Shown piece by piece: positions 17,650 through 26,546 of a DNA stretch of 64,000 bases (positions are counted from its first letter, which is position 1; every line of letters starts with the position of its first letter). The DNA lies in NCBI GenBank assembly GCA_965262255.1, contig OZ253505.1, forward strand, positions 3,782,001-3,846,000, read 5' to 3'. Source of the stretch: JANQQC01 sp965262255 (lineage in GTDB: Bacteria; Pseudomonadota; Alphaproteobacteria; Caulobacterales; Hyphomonadaceae). The notes below the pieces were generated by a model. The model was given only the letters and a program-made list of their open reading frames with translations. It did no database searches and was not told the DNA's origin. A program made the position numbers and the translations under genes.

Positions 17650-18348
17650 ATGCCAGATAAACCTCTTCGGGGATGGACGATAATTTTTGATCTTGACGGA
17701 ACATTAATTGATACCGCACCAGACTTGCTTAATGCAATGAACCATGTTTTGGTCCAATTTGGACTCCAAACTATTGATGAAGATAATATACGGTCAATGG
17801 TTGGACAAGGGGCCCGAGCCATCATGGCAAAAGGATTTCGCTATTACAGTTATGAGATCACAGATAAGCAGCTTAGTACGGCTGTTGATGATTTTATCGA
17901 CTTCTATTCTGAAAATTTAGACATCGACAGCAAGCTCTCGCCATTTATTTTAGAGGCACTCGATGATCTAATTGCACTAGGGGCAACGTTATGTGTTGCA
18001 ACAAATAAGACTCAAAAAACTACTGATAAGATTCTTGATAGTTTTAACATCTCCGATCGATTTAAGGTTGCCTATGGGCCGGAATCAGTTTCAAAGAACA
18101 AACCCTCCGGCGTGCATTTGATTGAAGCCGTGCATTCAGCAGGAGGAAGCCAGGCACTTGCGATCATGGTTGGTGATTCTAAAACCGACGAAGCGGCAGC
18201 ATTAGACGCGCAGATTCCATATATTCACTATCCCCACGGATATGAAAACGACCAGTTAGAGGACTGTCCTACGCATGTGGAGATTGATAGTTTCAAGCAA
18301 TTAGTGCCTAGTGTGTTAAGATTAGCCAAGAAGAAACCTCGCGATTAG
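17650..18348 (+). CDS. gph: HAD-family phosphoglycolate phosphatase-like protein
   Basis: HAD hydrolase that probably removes phosphate from 2-phosphoglycolate, based on family and neighbours. Seen: motif I IIFDLDGTLIDTAPDLL with the nucleophilic Asp, a cap domain (IRSMVGQGARAIMAKGF), motif II CVATNKTQK, and motif III/IV KPSGVHL and IMVGDSKTDEAAA. I start at MPDKPLRGW (17650), giving 232 residues; an upstream in-frame extension would overlap glmU and has no homology. It is divergent from glmU, a common alphaproteobacterial arrangement with rpiA and gor. The exact substrate is not proven. Confidence 0.88.
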   Translation: MPDKPLRGWTIIFDLDGTLIDTAPDLLNAMNHVLVQFGLQTIDEDNIRSMVGQGARAIMAKGFRYYSYEITDKQLSTAVDDFIDFYSENLDIDSKLSPFILEALDDLIALGATLCVATNKTQKTTDKILDSFNISDRFKVAYGPESVSKNKPSGVHLIEAVHSAGGSQALAIMVGDSKTDEAAALDAQIPYIHYPHGYENDQLEDCPTHVEIDSFKQLVPSVLRLAKKKPRD

Positions 18349-18373
18349 TTTGCTGATATTGAAGAAAGAAAAC

Positions 18374-18448
18374 GGGTGATTAGCTCAGTGGTAGAGCGCT
18401 GTCTTCACACGGCAGAGGTCGCTGGTTCGATCCCAGCATTACCCACCA
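18374..18448 (+). tRNA. tRNA-Val (CAC)
   Basis: Full cloverleaf: acceptor GGGTGAT pairs with ATTACCC, D-arm TAGCTCAGTGGTAGAGC, anticodon loop TTCACAC giving CAC, T-arm GCTGGTTCGATCCCAGC, encoded CCA. It lies 25 bp after gph. Confidence 0.95.
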
Positions 18449-18592
18449 GTTTCATCGAAATTCGCAGTTGTTTTTTGTTAACTTTTTCTAACAAGTCCAT
18501 TCTCTTTGCGAACCTTGCAGAATGCTATAAATTAGCAATATTCTCTCCTTGAAGCCCCTCATCAAATTTTCATCTAATTAACGGAACCAGTT

Positions 18593-19495
18593 TTGGCCGC
18601 GTTATCAAACCTTGACCGACTTGAAGCGGAAAGCATCCACATCATGCGTGAGGTCGTGGCCGAGACCGACCGCGCTGTTATGCTTTACTCTGTGGGAAAA
18701 GATTCTGCAGTGATGTTGCATTTAGCCCGTAAAGCATTTTTTCCGGGAAAACTGCCGTTTCCGCTGTTGCATGTTGACACGACTTGGAAGTTTCGCGAAA
18801 TGATAGAGTTTCGTGATCAGATGGCTCAAAGAATCGATGCAGAACTCCTCGTCTACACTAATCAGGACGGCGTAGCACAAAACGTAGGACCGTTCTCTCA
18901 CGGTTCAGCGAAACACACCGAAATCATGAAAACCGATGCCCTGAAACAGGCATTGGAAAAGTATAAGTTCAGTGCGGCCTTTGGCGGAGCGAGACGCGAC
19001 GAAGAAGCCTCCCGTGCAAAAGAACGAATCTTTTCGTTTAGAACTTCTAAACACCAATGGGATCCGAAAAACCAAAGACCTGAGCCATGGTCACTGTACA
19101 ATATGCGGATTGCCGAAGGGGAAAGTATTCGCGTATTTCCATTATCTAACTGGACTGAATTAGATATTTGGCTCTATATACGCCGCGAGAAAATTGACAT
19201 TGTGCCGCTTTATTTCGCGGCAAAGCGTCCAATCGTCGAATGGAACGGAGTTCCTATTATGGTTGACGACGATCGGGTGCCAGAGGAGTTACTGTCTAAA
19301 GTTGAAGTTAAGAGTGTGCGATTTAGAACGCTTGGGTGTTATCCATTAACTGGCGCAGTATTTAGCAAAGCAGATACGCTGGACAGAATTATTGCTGAGA
19401 CTTTGTTGAGTTCGACCTCTGAACGACAGGGGCGCGTCATTGATTCGGATCAAGGTCAGTCGATGGAGCAGAAAAAACGAGAAGGATACTTCTGA
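18593..19495 (+). CDS. cysD: Sulfate adenylyltransferase small subunit
   Basis: With CysN it makes adenosine 5'-phosphosulfate from sulfate and ATP, the first step of assimilatory sulfate activation. The 300-residue protein belongs to the PP-loop family: MLYSVGKDSAVMLHLARKAF is the ATP pyrophosphatase loop, and FGGARRDEEASRAKERIFSF and LGCYPLTGAV are CysD-specific. The start is TTG at 18593 behind a weak ACGGA. Its stop overlaps the cysNC start by a base (TGATG), so the two subunits are translationally coupled. Confidence 0.96.
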   Translation: MAALSNLDRLEAESIHIMREVVAETDRAVMLYSVGKDSAVMLHLARKAFFPGKLPFPLLHVDTTWKFREMIEFRDQMAQRIDAELLVYTNQDGVAQNVGPFSHGSAKHTEIMKTDALKQALEKYKFSAAFGGARRDEEASRAKERIFSFRTSKHQWDPKNQRPEPWSLYNMRIAEGESIRVFPLSNWTELDIWLYIRREKIDIVPLYFAAKRPIVEWNGVPIMVDDDRVPEELLSKVEVKSVRFRTLGCYPLTGAVFSKADTLDRIIAETLLSSTSERQGRVIDSDQGQSMEQKKREGYF

Positions 19496-21399
19496 TGCAG
19501 GTATCAAAGTTTGAATCTGGAGATGATATCGGCACATATCTATCTCGACACGAACAAAAAGACGTATTGCGTTTTATTGCCTGTGGATCGGTCGACGACG
19601 GTAAATCGACAATGATCGGTCGTCTTTTGTATGATTCAAATATCGTATTTGAAGATCAGTTAGATAGACTGAAGAGCGACTCAAAAAAATTCGGAACGCA
19701 AGGAGACTCGCTAGACCTTGCGTTACTTGTAGATGGTTTGGCAGCTGAACGGGAGCAAGGCATCACAATAGATGTCGCTTATAGGTTTTTTTCAACAGAT
19801 CAACGGATGTATATAGTCGCAGATTGTCCGGGGCACGAACAGTATACAAGGAATATGGCAACTGGCGCTTCGACCGCGGATTTAGCGGTCTTGTTAGTTG
19901 ATGCCCGGCATGGAATCGTAACACAAACGATGCGACATGCTTTCATCGTATCTCTTCTCGGAATTCGCGAGATTGTTTTAGCCGTTAACAAGATGGACGT
20001 TGTTGATTTTAACCAAGGTGTGTTTGATGGAATTGTAGAAGAATTCGCGCAATTTGTAAAAAAGTTGGATGGTGAATTTAACGTTCAACCTATACCTATG
20101 TCGGCATTACTGGGCGAAAACGTTACGAATCCATCTGAGAGAATGTCCTGGTACAGAGGCCCTTTTCTCGTTGAACATTTAGAATCGGTTTCTGTTGACG
20201 ACAAACGTATTACTGGCCCGTTTCGAATGCCTGTCCAGTGGGTTAATCGTCCGAATTCGGATTTCAGGGGTTTCTCGGGGCAAATTGTTTCAGGTTCGAT
20301 TCGGTCTGGCGATCGAGTTAAGGTGCTTTCTAGTGCTCACGAGGCCGGTGTCGATCGAATTGTTACTATGGATGGGGATGGCGCAGTGGCAGGGGCTGGT
20401 CAATCCGTAACACTCGTTCTAGATAAAGACGTTGATGTCTCTAGGGGCGACGTGATCGTTTCAAAACAATCCCCGGCCGAGGTGTCCGACCAATTTCAAG
20501 TGAAACTATTGTGGGTATCAACCTCGGAAATGCTTCCAGGACGTAGATATCTGCTGAAGTCTGGGTCAAAGACAGTTGGCGCGACCGTTTATTCTCCTAA
20601 GCACAAAATAGACGTGAACACGTTGAATGCCGTACCAACTAAAACACTTGGGCTAAATGAAATCGGAATACTAACTTTGTCACTTGACGAAGGGATCGCC
20701 TATGATTCGTATGAGTCAATTCGGGAAACAGGTAGTTTTATTTTGATCGACCGATTGTCGAATGACACTGTCGGATTAGGAATGATTGAGTTTAAGCTTC
20801 GAAGGGCATCCAATATTCACTGGCAGGCGCTTGATGTCGATCGCTCAGCTTTGGCGAGTCAAAAAAATCAGAAACCGTGTGTGCTTTGGTTCACTGGACT
20901 ATCTGGCTCAGGCAAATCGACTATCGCTAACGCTTTACAAAAACGTCTTTATGCAATGGGCAAACACACGTTTGTTCTTGACGGTGATAATGTTCGTCAC
21001 GGCTTGAATCGAGATTTAGGATTTACAGATGCTGACCGAGTTGAAAACATTAGACGTGTTGCCAATGTCGCCAAACTCATGTCTGATTCGGGATTGATCG
21101 TGATTGTTTCGTTTATATCTCCTTTTCGTTCTGAGCGCAGGATGGCAAGAAGCACTATGGAGAAAGATGAATACGTCGAAATATACGTGAATACACCGCT
21201 ACAAGTTGCTGAAGAACGCGATACAAAGGGGTTGTATAAGAAAGCCCGCGCTGGCGAAATCGCGAATTTCACTGGAATTGATAGTCCCTACGAGCCTCCA
21301 AAGAATCCAGAAATAGTGATTGATACAGTGAAACAAAGCGCAGAGGACGCAACCGAGGCTATCATCGAATGGTTAGAATCACGCCAGTATTTGGATTAA
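19495..21399 (+). CDS. cysNC: Fused sulfate adenylyltransferase GTPase subunit / APS kinase (CysNC, NodQ type)
   Basis: The N-terminal part is the GTPase that drives APS synthesis: GSVDDGKSTMIGRLLYDS (G1), ADCPGHEQYTRNMATGAS (G3), NKMDVVD (G4). The C-terminal part, from about residue 455, is APS kinase: WFTGLSGSGKSTIANAL (P-loop), DGDNVRHGLNRDLGF, and KGLYKKARAGEIANFTG. At 634 residues it is the length of rhizobial NodQ/CysNC fusions. APS kinase yields PAPS for reduction or sulfotransfer. It follows cysD in one operon. Confidence 0.96.
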   Translation: MQVSKFESGDDIGTYLSRHEQKDVLRFIACGSVDDGKSTMIGRLLYDSNIVFEDQLDRLKSDSKKFGTQGDSLDLALLVDGLAAEREQGITIDVAYRFFSTDQRMYIVADCPGHEQYTRNMATGASTADLAVLLVDARHGIVTQTMRHAFIVSLLGIREIVLAVNKMDVVDFNQGVFDGIVEEFAQFVKKLDGEFNVQPIPMSALLGENVTNPSERMSWYRGPFLVEHLESVSVDDKRITGPFRMPVQWVNRPNSDFRGFSGQIVSGSIRSGDRVKVLSSAHEAGVDRIVTMDGDGAVAGAGQSVTLVLDKDVDVSRGDVIVSKQSPAEVSDQFQVKLLWVSTSEMLPGRRYLLKSGSKTVGATVYSPKHKIDVNTLNAVPTKTLGLNEIGILTLSLDEGIAYDSYESIRETGSFILIDRLSNDTVGLGMIEFKLRRASNIHWQALDVDRSALASQKNQKPCVLWFTGLSGSGKSTIANALQKRLYAMGKHTFVLDGDNVRHGLNRDLGFTDADRVENIRRVANVAKLMSDSGLIVIVSFISPFRSERRMARSTMEKDEYVEIYVNTPLQVAEERDTKGLYKKARAGEIANFTGIDSPYEPPKNPEIVIDTVKQSAEDATEAIIEWLESRQYLD

Positions 21400-21503
21400 C
21401 TTTTGACGAAACAGAATTTAGAATCGAATCAAGGTAATCTAAAAACGTCAACTTTAGACACTGTTACCTTTAGAGTGTAATACGGCTGAGTTATTTTTAG
21501 TTA

Positions 21504-21647
21504 GAGCGATTGCAGACCAAGTTGATTCTCTCAATTTCTTCCTTTTCTCAATAGAAGAGGTCTCCGCCTTCGGTGGTTACGTCAAGATGATCTGCTCTTC
21601 TATAAAGCATTAGCCTAAATTTCCATCAACTTGATCTGCAAACGCTC
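21504..21647. mobile_element. 144-bp MITE with TA flanks (IS630/Tc1-like ends)
   Basis: GAGCGATTGCAGACC plus eight further bases at the left are repeated inverted at the right (ending TCTGCAAACGCTC), 21 of 23 matching, with TA at both outer edges. TA duplication is typical of IS630/Tc1-mariner. It lies between cysNC and the vapC remnant, close to the 3' end of the latter. Confidence 0.75.
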
Positions 21648-21667
21648 TAGTCGTTGGAAACCGTCGT

Positions 21668-21907
21668 TTAACAGTTAATCCGGGTAAGTGAGTTTCCCAC
21701 CCCGTAACTAGGTGTGAAACCTTTCCGAAGCATTCTATAGAGAATCCCCCCCCCCCGAAGATCAGAAATTGCAACGTGCAGTCTTTTATCTAGAGAAAGA
21801 TGACAACAAGCAATCGGTTCGGAGATAACTCTCGGAATTGCTCCTTTCTCTTTACCAAACAAGTTAATCCAAACCGATGTATCAATTAACTGTTTCTCGA
21901 ACGACAT
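21668..21907 (-). pseudogene. Internally deleted VapC-type PIN toxin
   Basis: The 79 residues begin like a VapC toxin (LIDTSVWINLFGKE, first PIN aspartate) and jump to the region near the C-terminus (LSLDKRLHVAISDL). The middle, with the other metal ligands, is missing; VapC normally has about 130 residues. An 11-G run on the coding strand at 21746-21756 follows and the tail after it (GGGILYRML...) is not VapC-like. It starts right after the vapB stop. Inactive as a toxin by inference. Confidence 0.75.
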
Positions 21908-22108
21908 TTATTCGTCCGCCTGCCACCTACGACGCGGAGGAGCTTTCAAGCCAGGTTCCGTACCTGCCAAACTCACCAAAGCTTTGGTAGCCTCATAAGA
22001 CATCATTGATTTGATTGCATGACGGATCAGTTCTTGCGTACTCGCGATTTCTGTAAGCTCTTTGGCCTCAGCTAACAATTTTTCGTCTAAGGAGACAATC
22101 ATTTTCAT
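21908..22108 (-). CDS. VapB-type antitoxin (DUF2191-like)
   Basis: Small antitoxin with an N-terminal ribbon-helix-helix DNA-binding segment (MIVSLDEKLLAEAKELTE, then STQELIRHAIKSMM) and a C-terminal basic, Pro-rich toxin-binding tail (GLKAPPRRRW). I start at MKMIVSLDEK (22108), where GGAAGAG lies 6 nt upstream. The adjacent vapC is deleted, so this is an antitoxin without a working partner. Confidence 0.82.
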   Translation of the reverse strand: MKMIVSLDEKLLAEAKELTEIASTQELIRHAIKSMMSYEATKALVSLAGTEPGLKAPPRRRWQADE

Positions 22109-22159
22109 GGCGTACTCTTCCAAGGTCAATGAAGATAGAAATACCTGTTTGTCTGACTA

Positions 22160-22366
22160 TCACTCGATCTCTTCGTTATCATACAGGCGATGAACAACCC
22201 GCCTTATGTCGTGAAAATCTCCGGTTTTTCTGGCATGACGAACGGCTTTCTCATAAGCGATAATGTAGTTTAAGGCTTGATGAACCAACTCGGAGTTCTG
22301 TGTAATTCCAGTTAGCTCCTTTGCACCTTCAACAGTTTCGTTATCAATAATCACGGCAGTTTTCAT
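22160..22366 (-). CDS. Solitary VapB-like antitoxin
   Basis: About 68 residues starting MKTAVIIDNETVEGAKELTG, followed by NSELVHQALNYIIAYEKAVR, the same ribbon-helix-helix family as the vapB gene just downstream. The C-terminus (FHDIRRVVHRLYDNEEIE) is acidic. No toxin gene is attached; the next gene downstream is another antitoxin. It may cross-regulate or be a remnant. Confidence 0.72.
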   Translation of the reverse strand: MKTAVIIDNETVEGAKELTGITQNSELVHQALNYIIAYEKAVRHARKTGDFHDIRRVVHRLYDNEEIE

Positions 22367-22862
22367 TTGACTATACCTAATAGCAATAGAGATTAAGAAC
22401 CGGGATGGGTCGTCCAACAACGTCATTTAGCCTTACAAGGATGAGATTTCAAGAAAGTTCTTCAGAATCATCGAATTTATGTATTCAGATGTGCACTCAA
22501 CCTAAGTCTTGCAATGGTAAGACCAGAAATTTGGCTAGGAATACACGACTAAATTTCACGAAGTTTGTTAACGGATCTGTTGTAAATGTAATACGAGCAA
22601 AGCGGAGAACGGAAGCATGCATAGGGCGCCCACCTACTTCTTCTTCCTCGGACTTGAACATGTCAGTAGATCAATTTTATTGTTCCAACTTATGTTCTCA
22701 TATCGGCGCAAACAGCCTATTGCCTCCTCATAGTTTCCTTTTAGGTCAGTGTTGTTTCGCAACAGTTTCGATTTGCATCGAACCCGTAAAATAACTTGCA
22801 AAAAAGTCTGAGTTAGTCCATATTGAATAGAGTTACCGTCCAATAATATAGGATAAAGTGCA
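22367..22862. other. Intergenic region without a convincing gene
   Basis: About 500 bases between divergent TA genes. A plus-strand reading frame covers much of it, but it is low-complexity and unlike any family I know. Near 22750-22766 there is a small hairpin (TGTTG / CAACA). The promoter of the 22863 antitoxin-toxin pair must be here. Confidence 0.4.
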
Positions 22863-23327
22863 ATGTCCGCGATTGCCGAAAAGGTTCAAGAATCTAATTT
22901 GCTCGCCCCTTCTAGAAGTGCAGAGGCGCTTCGGGATGCTGCGTCACTAATGATCCCGGTATTGAATAGCCTCCAAGGCGACGAGGATGCAACATTTGTT
23001 TCGAAAAAAAATCGCTACAGGCAACTAAACATCTCTCCTCAACTTTCAAAACTGCTATGCCAAGTTTTGAATCATATAGAAGAAGGCGGCGAGGTAATCT
23101 TTGCACCGAATACGAGGTTGTTCGCAAAGCAAGAGGCGGCAGATATTTTGAATATCCCTTTCAAACACTTAAATACGTTGATTGAACAAAGACATCTTGC
23201 GGTTAAACGTGTCGATGGCATACAATTTGTGACAGGAAGCAGCTTATACGCATACAAGCGAAAGCGAGACGAAGAATCAGATAAGGTTTTAGATGAACTA
23301 ATCGATTTAACACGGGAATTCTATTGA
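22863..23327 (+). CDS. Excisionase-type HTH antitoxin of a PIN toxin pair
   Basis: 154 residues. The C-terminal half has a MerR/excisionase-like DNA-binding fold, LFAKQEAADILNIPFKHLNT followed by LIEQRHLAVKRVDGIQFV, and ends in an acidic helix (DEESDKVLDELIDLTREF) that would bind the toxin. It stops 4 bp before the PIN gene on the same strand. This arrangement is known for PIN_3-type toxins with helix-turn-helix antitoxins. Autoregulation is expected but not shown. Confidence 0.82.
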   Translation: MSAIAEKVQESNLLAPSRSAEALRDAASLMIPVLNSLQGDEDATFVSKKNRYRQLNISPQLSKLLCQVLNHIEEGGEVIFAPNTRLFAKQEAADILNIPFKHLNTLIEQRHLAVKRVDGIQFVTGSSLYAYKRKRDEESDKVLDELIDLTREFY

Positions 23328-23331
23328 GCAC

Positions 23332-23868
23332 ATGGAGAATAGTATCAGAAAGTGCTTGATAGATGCCAATGTATTATTCAGCGTCCCGAAACGAGATTTG
23401 ATTGTATCGCTTAATCGAGCAGGCGTTATACAAGCTTATTGGACTGGTACCATACTCGCTGAAACACAACGGGCCTTAGAAAAAAGATTCTTTCATCAAA
23501 CTAGCAATAGCCTTCGTTCTAAGAGAGATGCTTTAAGAGTTTTGAATAATTTGAATTTGTATAGTCCAACATCTTTGCTAGTAGGAGACTATTCAAACCC
23601 GCCTGACTTTATCAATTTACCATATCCAAACGACAATCACGTACTTTTTGCGGCGATCGAGAGCCAAGCGCAATTCATAGTTACGGATAACTTACAAGAC
23701 TTTCCAGAGTCGGCATTGAACGACTTCAGAATTGAGGTTAGAACAGCAGACAGATTGATTTCTGAGGTAATCGACGAACATCCTCTGATATCTAACCATG
23801 CAGTAAGCATGATTCAAGAACGGTTGAAGAATCCTCCAATTGATATCGACGAGCTACTAGAAATATGA
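23332..23868 (+). CDS. PIN-domain toxin (putative ribonuclease)
   Basis: 178 residues of the PIN_3 type. It has the first acidic residue in CLIDANVLFS, a Glu in GTILAETQRALEKRF, and the C-terminal acidic pair in PNDNHVLFAAIESQAQFIVTDNLQDFP. These would form the metal-dependent RNase site. The C-terminal extension (residues 140-178) is helical. Partner of the antitoxin 4 bp upstream; the pair appears intact. Confidence 0.85.
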   Translation: MENSIRKCLIDANVLFSVPKRDLIVSLNRAGVIQAYWTGTILAETQRALEKRFFHQTSNSLRSKRDALRVLNNLNLYSPTSLLVGDYSNPPDFINLPYPNDNHVLFAAIESQAQFIVTDNLQDFPESALNDFRIEVRTADRLISEVIDEHPLISNHAVSMIQERLKNPPIDIDELLEI

Positions 23869-24130
23869 AGAACTAGACATGGGCTAAGCCTAACAGTAGA
23901 AACTATAAGAAAACACAGATAATTCAAAATGTTATTACCGAAAAACAAACAGAAAGAGACTGCTGCAGTTTCAATCAGAAATAAGACTTTTTATACAAGT
24001 TTGTCTGGCGTTTCTCAACGCATTATAGGAGCAAGAGTAGGTTTAACATATCTCGTGTTAGTGAGATGGCCTCAGACGTGTTGACTTTGACAGTCAATAA
24101 ATCTGACTTCGCATTCAATGGAGTAACCGT

Positions 24131-24367
24131 ATGTCCCTAAGTTCTCATAAGTGGACAAAATGGCGCGAATGTGACAAAGACGCTAGGCACATGATGGAGC
24201 GTTCGTATCTTTCTGCCGACACCCCACTTCAGTTTGTAGTTTTTATAGAAAAACCCGAAGATAATGTTTCGGGGCACCCTGTTATAAAGGGAAGCACGGC
24301 AACAATAATTCTGACTCTAGGTGAAGCTGTGTGGATTAAAGCGATGCAGGTGGACAGCTTAGGCTGA
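24131..24367 (+). CDS. Small protein of unknown function
   Basis: 78 residues. A GGAG lies 7 nt before the ATG, which supports translation. The C-terminal half (HPVIKGSTATIILTLGEAVW) looks like a short beta-strand protein of the kind seen in phage structural genes, but I do not recognise a family. Other tiny ORFs lie just upstream (about 23930-24085 and 24065-24139). It could be a phage-island relic. Confidence 0.4.
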   Translation: MSLSSHKWTKWRECDKDARHMMERSYLSADTPLQFVVFIEKPEDNVSGHPVIKGSTATIILTLGEAVWIKAMQVDSLG

Positions 24368-24391
24368 AAGCCTTTGTAAGCGAAAGATAGA

Positions 24392-24586
24392 TTGGATGTT
24401 GGAGTTATGCCTGTTAATCAATCTGATGCCGGAGATTCTGTGAATACTGAACCAGAATCCGACAATACTGAAACAGACAAAAGCCTTCCCAAATTTGGTT
24501 CTGAGGAATCCGCGGGAATTGCAGTTGGTAACCCCGTAATCATTAGTTCTGACAGCGTTATCAATATTTCTCACAGGACTCCTTAG
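24392..24586 (+). CDS. Small acidic protein of unknown function
   Basis: 64 residues, Ser/Glu/Asp-rich (VNTEPESDNTETDKSLPKF), starting 24 bp after the previous small ORF. The ribosome-binding context is poor. An internal ATG at 24407 is possible. No family recognised. Confidence 0.3.
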   Translation: MDVGVMPVNQSDAGDSVNTEPESDNTETDKSLPKFGSEESAGIAVGNPVIISSDSVINISHRTP

Positions 24587-24721
24587 GTACACTTACCTAT
24601 TCTATATAACAACTGCTTTCATTATGAGCTTATCAGTATGAAGAGAGTTGAAGCCGTAAGTTCGCGCTAAACTGTCGACAACTGAATGCTGAGTCTGTCC
24701 AAACCAGCTTTAACAATACAA

Positions 24722-24797
24722 TGGTGGGCCCGGCAGGACTTGAACCTACGACCAAACCGTTATGAGCGGTCCGCTCTACCAACTGAGCTACAAGCCC
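24722..24797 (-). tRNA. tRNA with CAU anticodon, probably tRNA-Ile2 (lysidine) rather than elongator tRNA-Met
   Basis: Acceptor GGGCTTG pairs fully with CGGGCCC, D-arm TAGCTCAGTTGGTAGAGC, anticodon loop CTCATAA, T-arm GTAGGTTCAAGTCCTGC, encoded CCA. CAU decodes Met, or AUA Ile after TilS modification. The acceptor start GGGCTTG resembles isoleucine tRNAs, so I favour Ile2, but the identity is uncertain. Confidence 0.9.
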
Positions 24798-24928
24798 CCA
24801 ATGTCACAACTCTAATTACAATAAAAAAATCAAATTTCAAGTAAATTTGTCGTAACTACTTTCACAATCCTCTCACTGTTGTGGTAGTATGACACAATTA
24901 TTCATGCCTATGCCGCTAGGAGCCAATA

Positions 24929-26248
24929 ATGGGTTGGACGAAAATCACTCTATGGAAACGTGTTCTTGTTGGGTTAGCCCTCGGAATGCTCGTTGGGTTA
25001 ATCTTACATTATGGGTTTGAGGAAGCTGGCGGGGCTTTTGCACAGAGTTGGCTGAAACCATTTGGGGACGCTTTCGTCAAACTCATCAAGATGCTCGTCG
25101 TTCCCTTAATTTTCACAACTTTGATTAGTGGCATACTCGCCATGAATGATCCCGTTAGACTGGGGAGTCTTGGTGGTCGAACAATTGGTCTCTATATGGC
25201 GACTACGCTAGTTGCGGTTACTCTCGGGCTACTGGCGGGAACAATATTCCAACCGGGTCGCAACGTACAGTTTGAAGACATAAAAGCTGCAAATAGCGGT
25301 GTTATGGACACTGTTCAAGGTAAATTAGATGTTGCGAAATCGGCTGATGGGACTGTTTTAGACAAGTTGTTTGATATCATTCCCAACAATATTGTTATGT
25401 CAATGGCCGACGGTGCAACTGGTAATGTTCTACAAATAATCTTCTTCGCAATTCTGTTTGGTATTGCGTGTCTGATAGCGGGAGACAGAGCAAAACCAGT
25501 TACGCAGTTCATCGAGAGTGCGGCCGAGGTCATGTTGAAAATGACCGTGCTGATTATGGAACTCGCTCCATTTGGAGTCTTCTTTTTGATTAGTTGGGTC
25601 CTTGCCACTCAAGGGTTAGGTGTGCTTGGGAATTTGGCTTTACTCACTCTTGCTTTGTACAGTGCGTGTATTGCGCATATGATCTTGGTACATGGCTTCG
25701 GCATTATTCGTGGTGGATTGAAGCTACCGGTTATTCAATTTTTTAGAGGAATTCGCGATGCACAAACTGTCGCTTTCTCGACTGCTTCATCAGCGGGAAC
25801 CCTGCCAGTTACGATAGCGAACGTGTCGGAAAACCTAGGCGTTCACAAACCTGTCGCGGCATCTGTACTCCCTGTCGGCGCGACCATAAATATGGACGGC
25901 ACCGCGATATATCTCGGAATTGTCGCCTTGTTTGGTGCTCAGATGATGGGGATTAATGTCACATTTGAAATGTATTTGCTCGTGGCTCTATTCGCTACAT
26001 TGACCTCGATTGGCGCGGCAGCTGTTCCGAGCGCAGGGTTGTTGCTTGCCGCGGGTGTATTGACGCAGGTGGGTCTGACGGATGTACAAGCATCCATTAT
26101 AATTGCGTTTATATTTCCGTTTGATCGTCTGCTCGATATGATGCGAACCGTTACAAATGTTACCGGTGATTCCGCGGTCGCTTCGGCAGTAGCCAAGTGG
26201 GAAGGCGAGTTAGACGAGGATGTATTCAGAAAAGAGGCGACTTTATAA
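24929..26248 (+). CDS. Dicarboxylate/amino acid:cation symporter (DAACS family)
   Basis: Inner-membrane carrier that imports C4-dicarboxylates or acidic amino acids with Na+ or H+. The 439-residue protein has about eight membrane helices and the two re-entrant loop signatures: FSTASSAGTLPVTIANVSENLG (serine-rich hairpin) and PVGATINMDGTAIYLG. A further conserved segment is FDRLLDMMRTVTNVTGDS. AGGAG lies upstream of the ATG. Family members include DctA and GltP, which I cannot separate from the sequence alone. Confidence 0.92.
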   Translation: MGWTKITLWKRVLVGLALGMLVGLILHYGFEEAGGAFAQSWLKPFGDAFVKLIKMLVVPLIFTTLISGILAMNDPVRLGSLGGRTIGLYMATTLVAVTLGLLAGTIFQPGRNVQFEDIKAANSGVMDTVQGKLDVAKSADGTVLDKLFDIIPNNIVMSMADGATGNVLQIIFFAILFGIACLIAGDRAKPVTQFIESAAEVMLKMTVLIMELAPFGVFFLISWVLATQGLGVLGNLALLTLALYSACIAHMILVHGFGIIRGGLKLPVIQFFRGIRDAQTVAFSTASSAGTLPVTIANVSENLGVHKPVAASVLPVGATINMDGTAIYLGIVALFGAQMMGINVTFEMYLLVALFATLTSIGAAAVPSAGLLLAAGVLTQVGLTDVQASIIIAFIFPFDRLLDMMRTVTNVTGDSAVASAVAKWEGELDEDVFRKEATL

Positions 26249-26546
26249 GTTCGTCGCAACCATGACGAGCGTTTAGTTGCCCTAGCCGATCGCGTTGATA
26301 GCGGAAAGAATCGCACTGGATCTTTTCTGCTCTAATAGGGAATGACTGTTGAAATCTTGCTATTTCGCGAACTCAAGGCGTTTAGATTTCGGATCGTTTG
26401 AATCGATCAGTTGAATTCATCACATTGGCTCGGACACGTTTTTCGTTTGACATTTCTGTGACCATAATGTAATGACAAGAGCGGTAGCTTTAGTTACTAG
26501 ACCAACAACTTTCCTAAACAAACCACTACACTATACGGGGTAATTT
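26249..26546. other. Intergenic region upstream of rpsT
   Basis: About 300 bases with no gene seen. It must include the rpsT promoter and the end of the symporter transcript; I find no strong hairpin with a T-run. Confidence 0.4.

Noticed and set aside
22405..22794. 129-residue plus-strand ORF
   Set aside because: Starts inside a divergent antitoxin promoter region, has no domain signature, and its composition is Ser/Asn-rich like random AT-leaning DNA.
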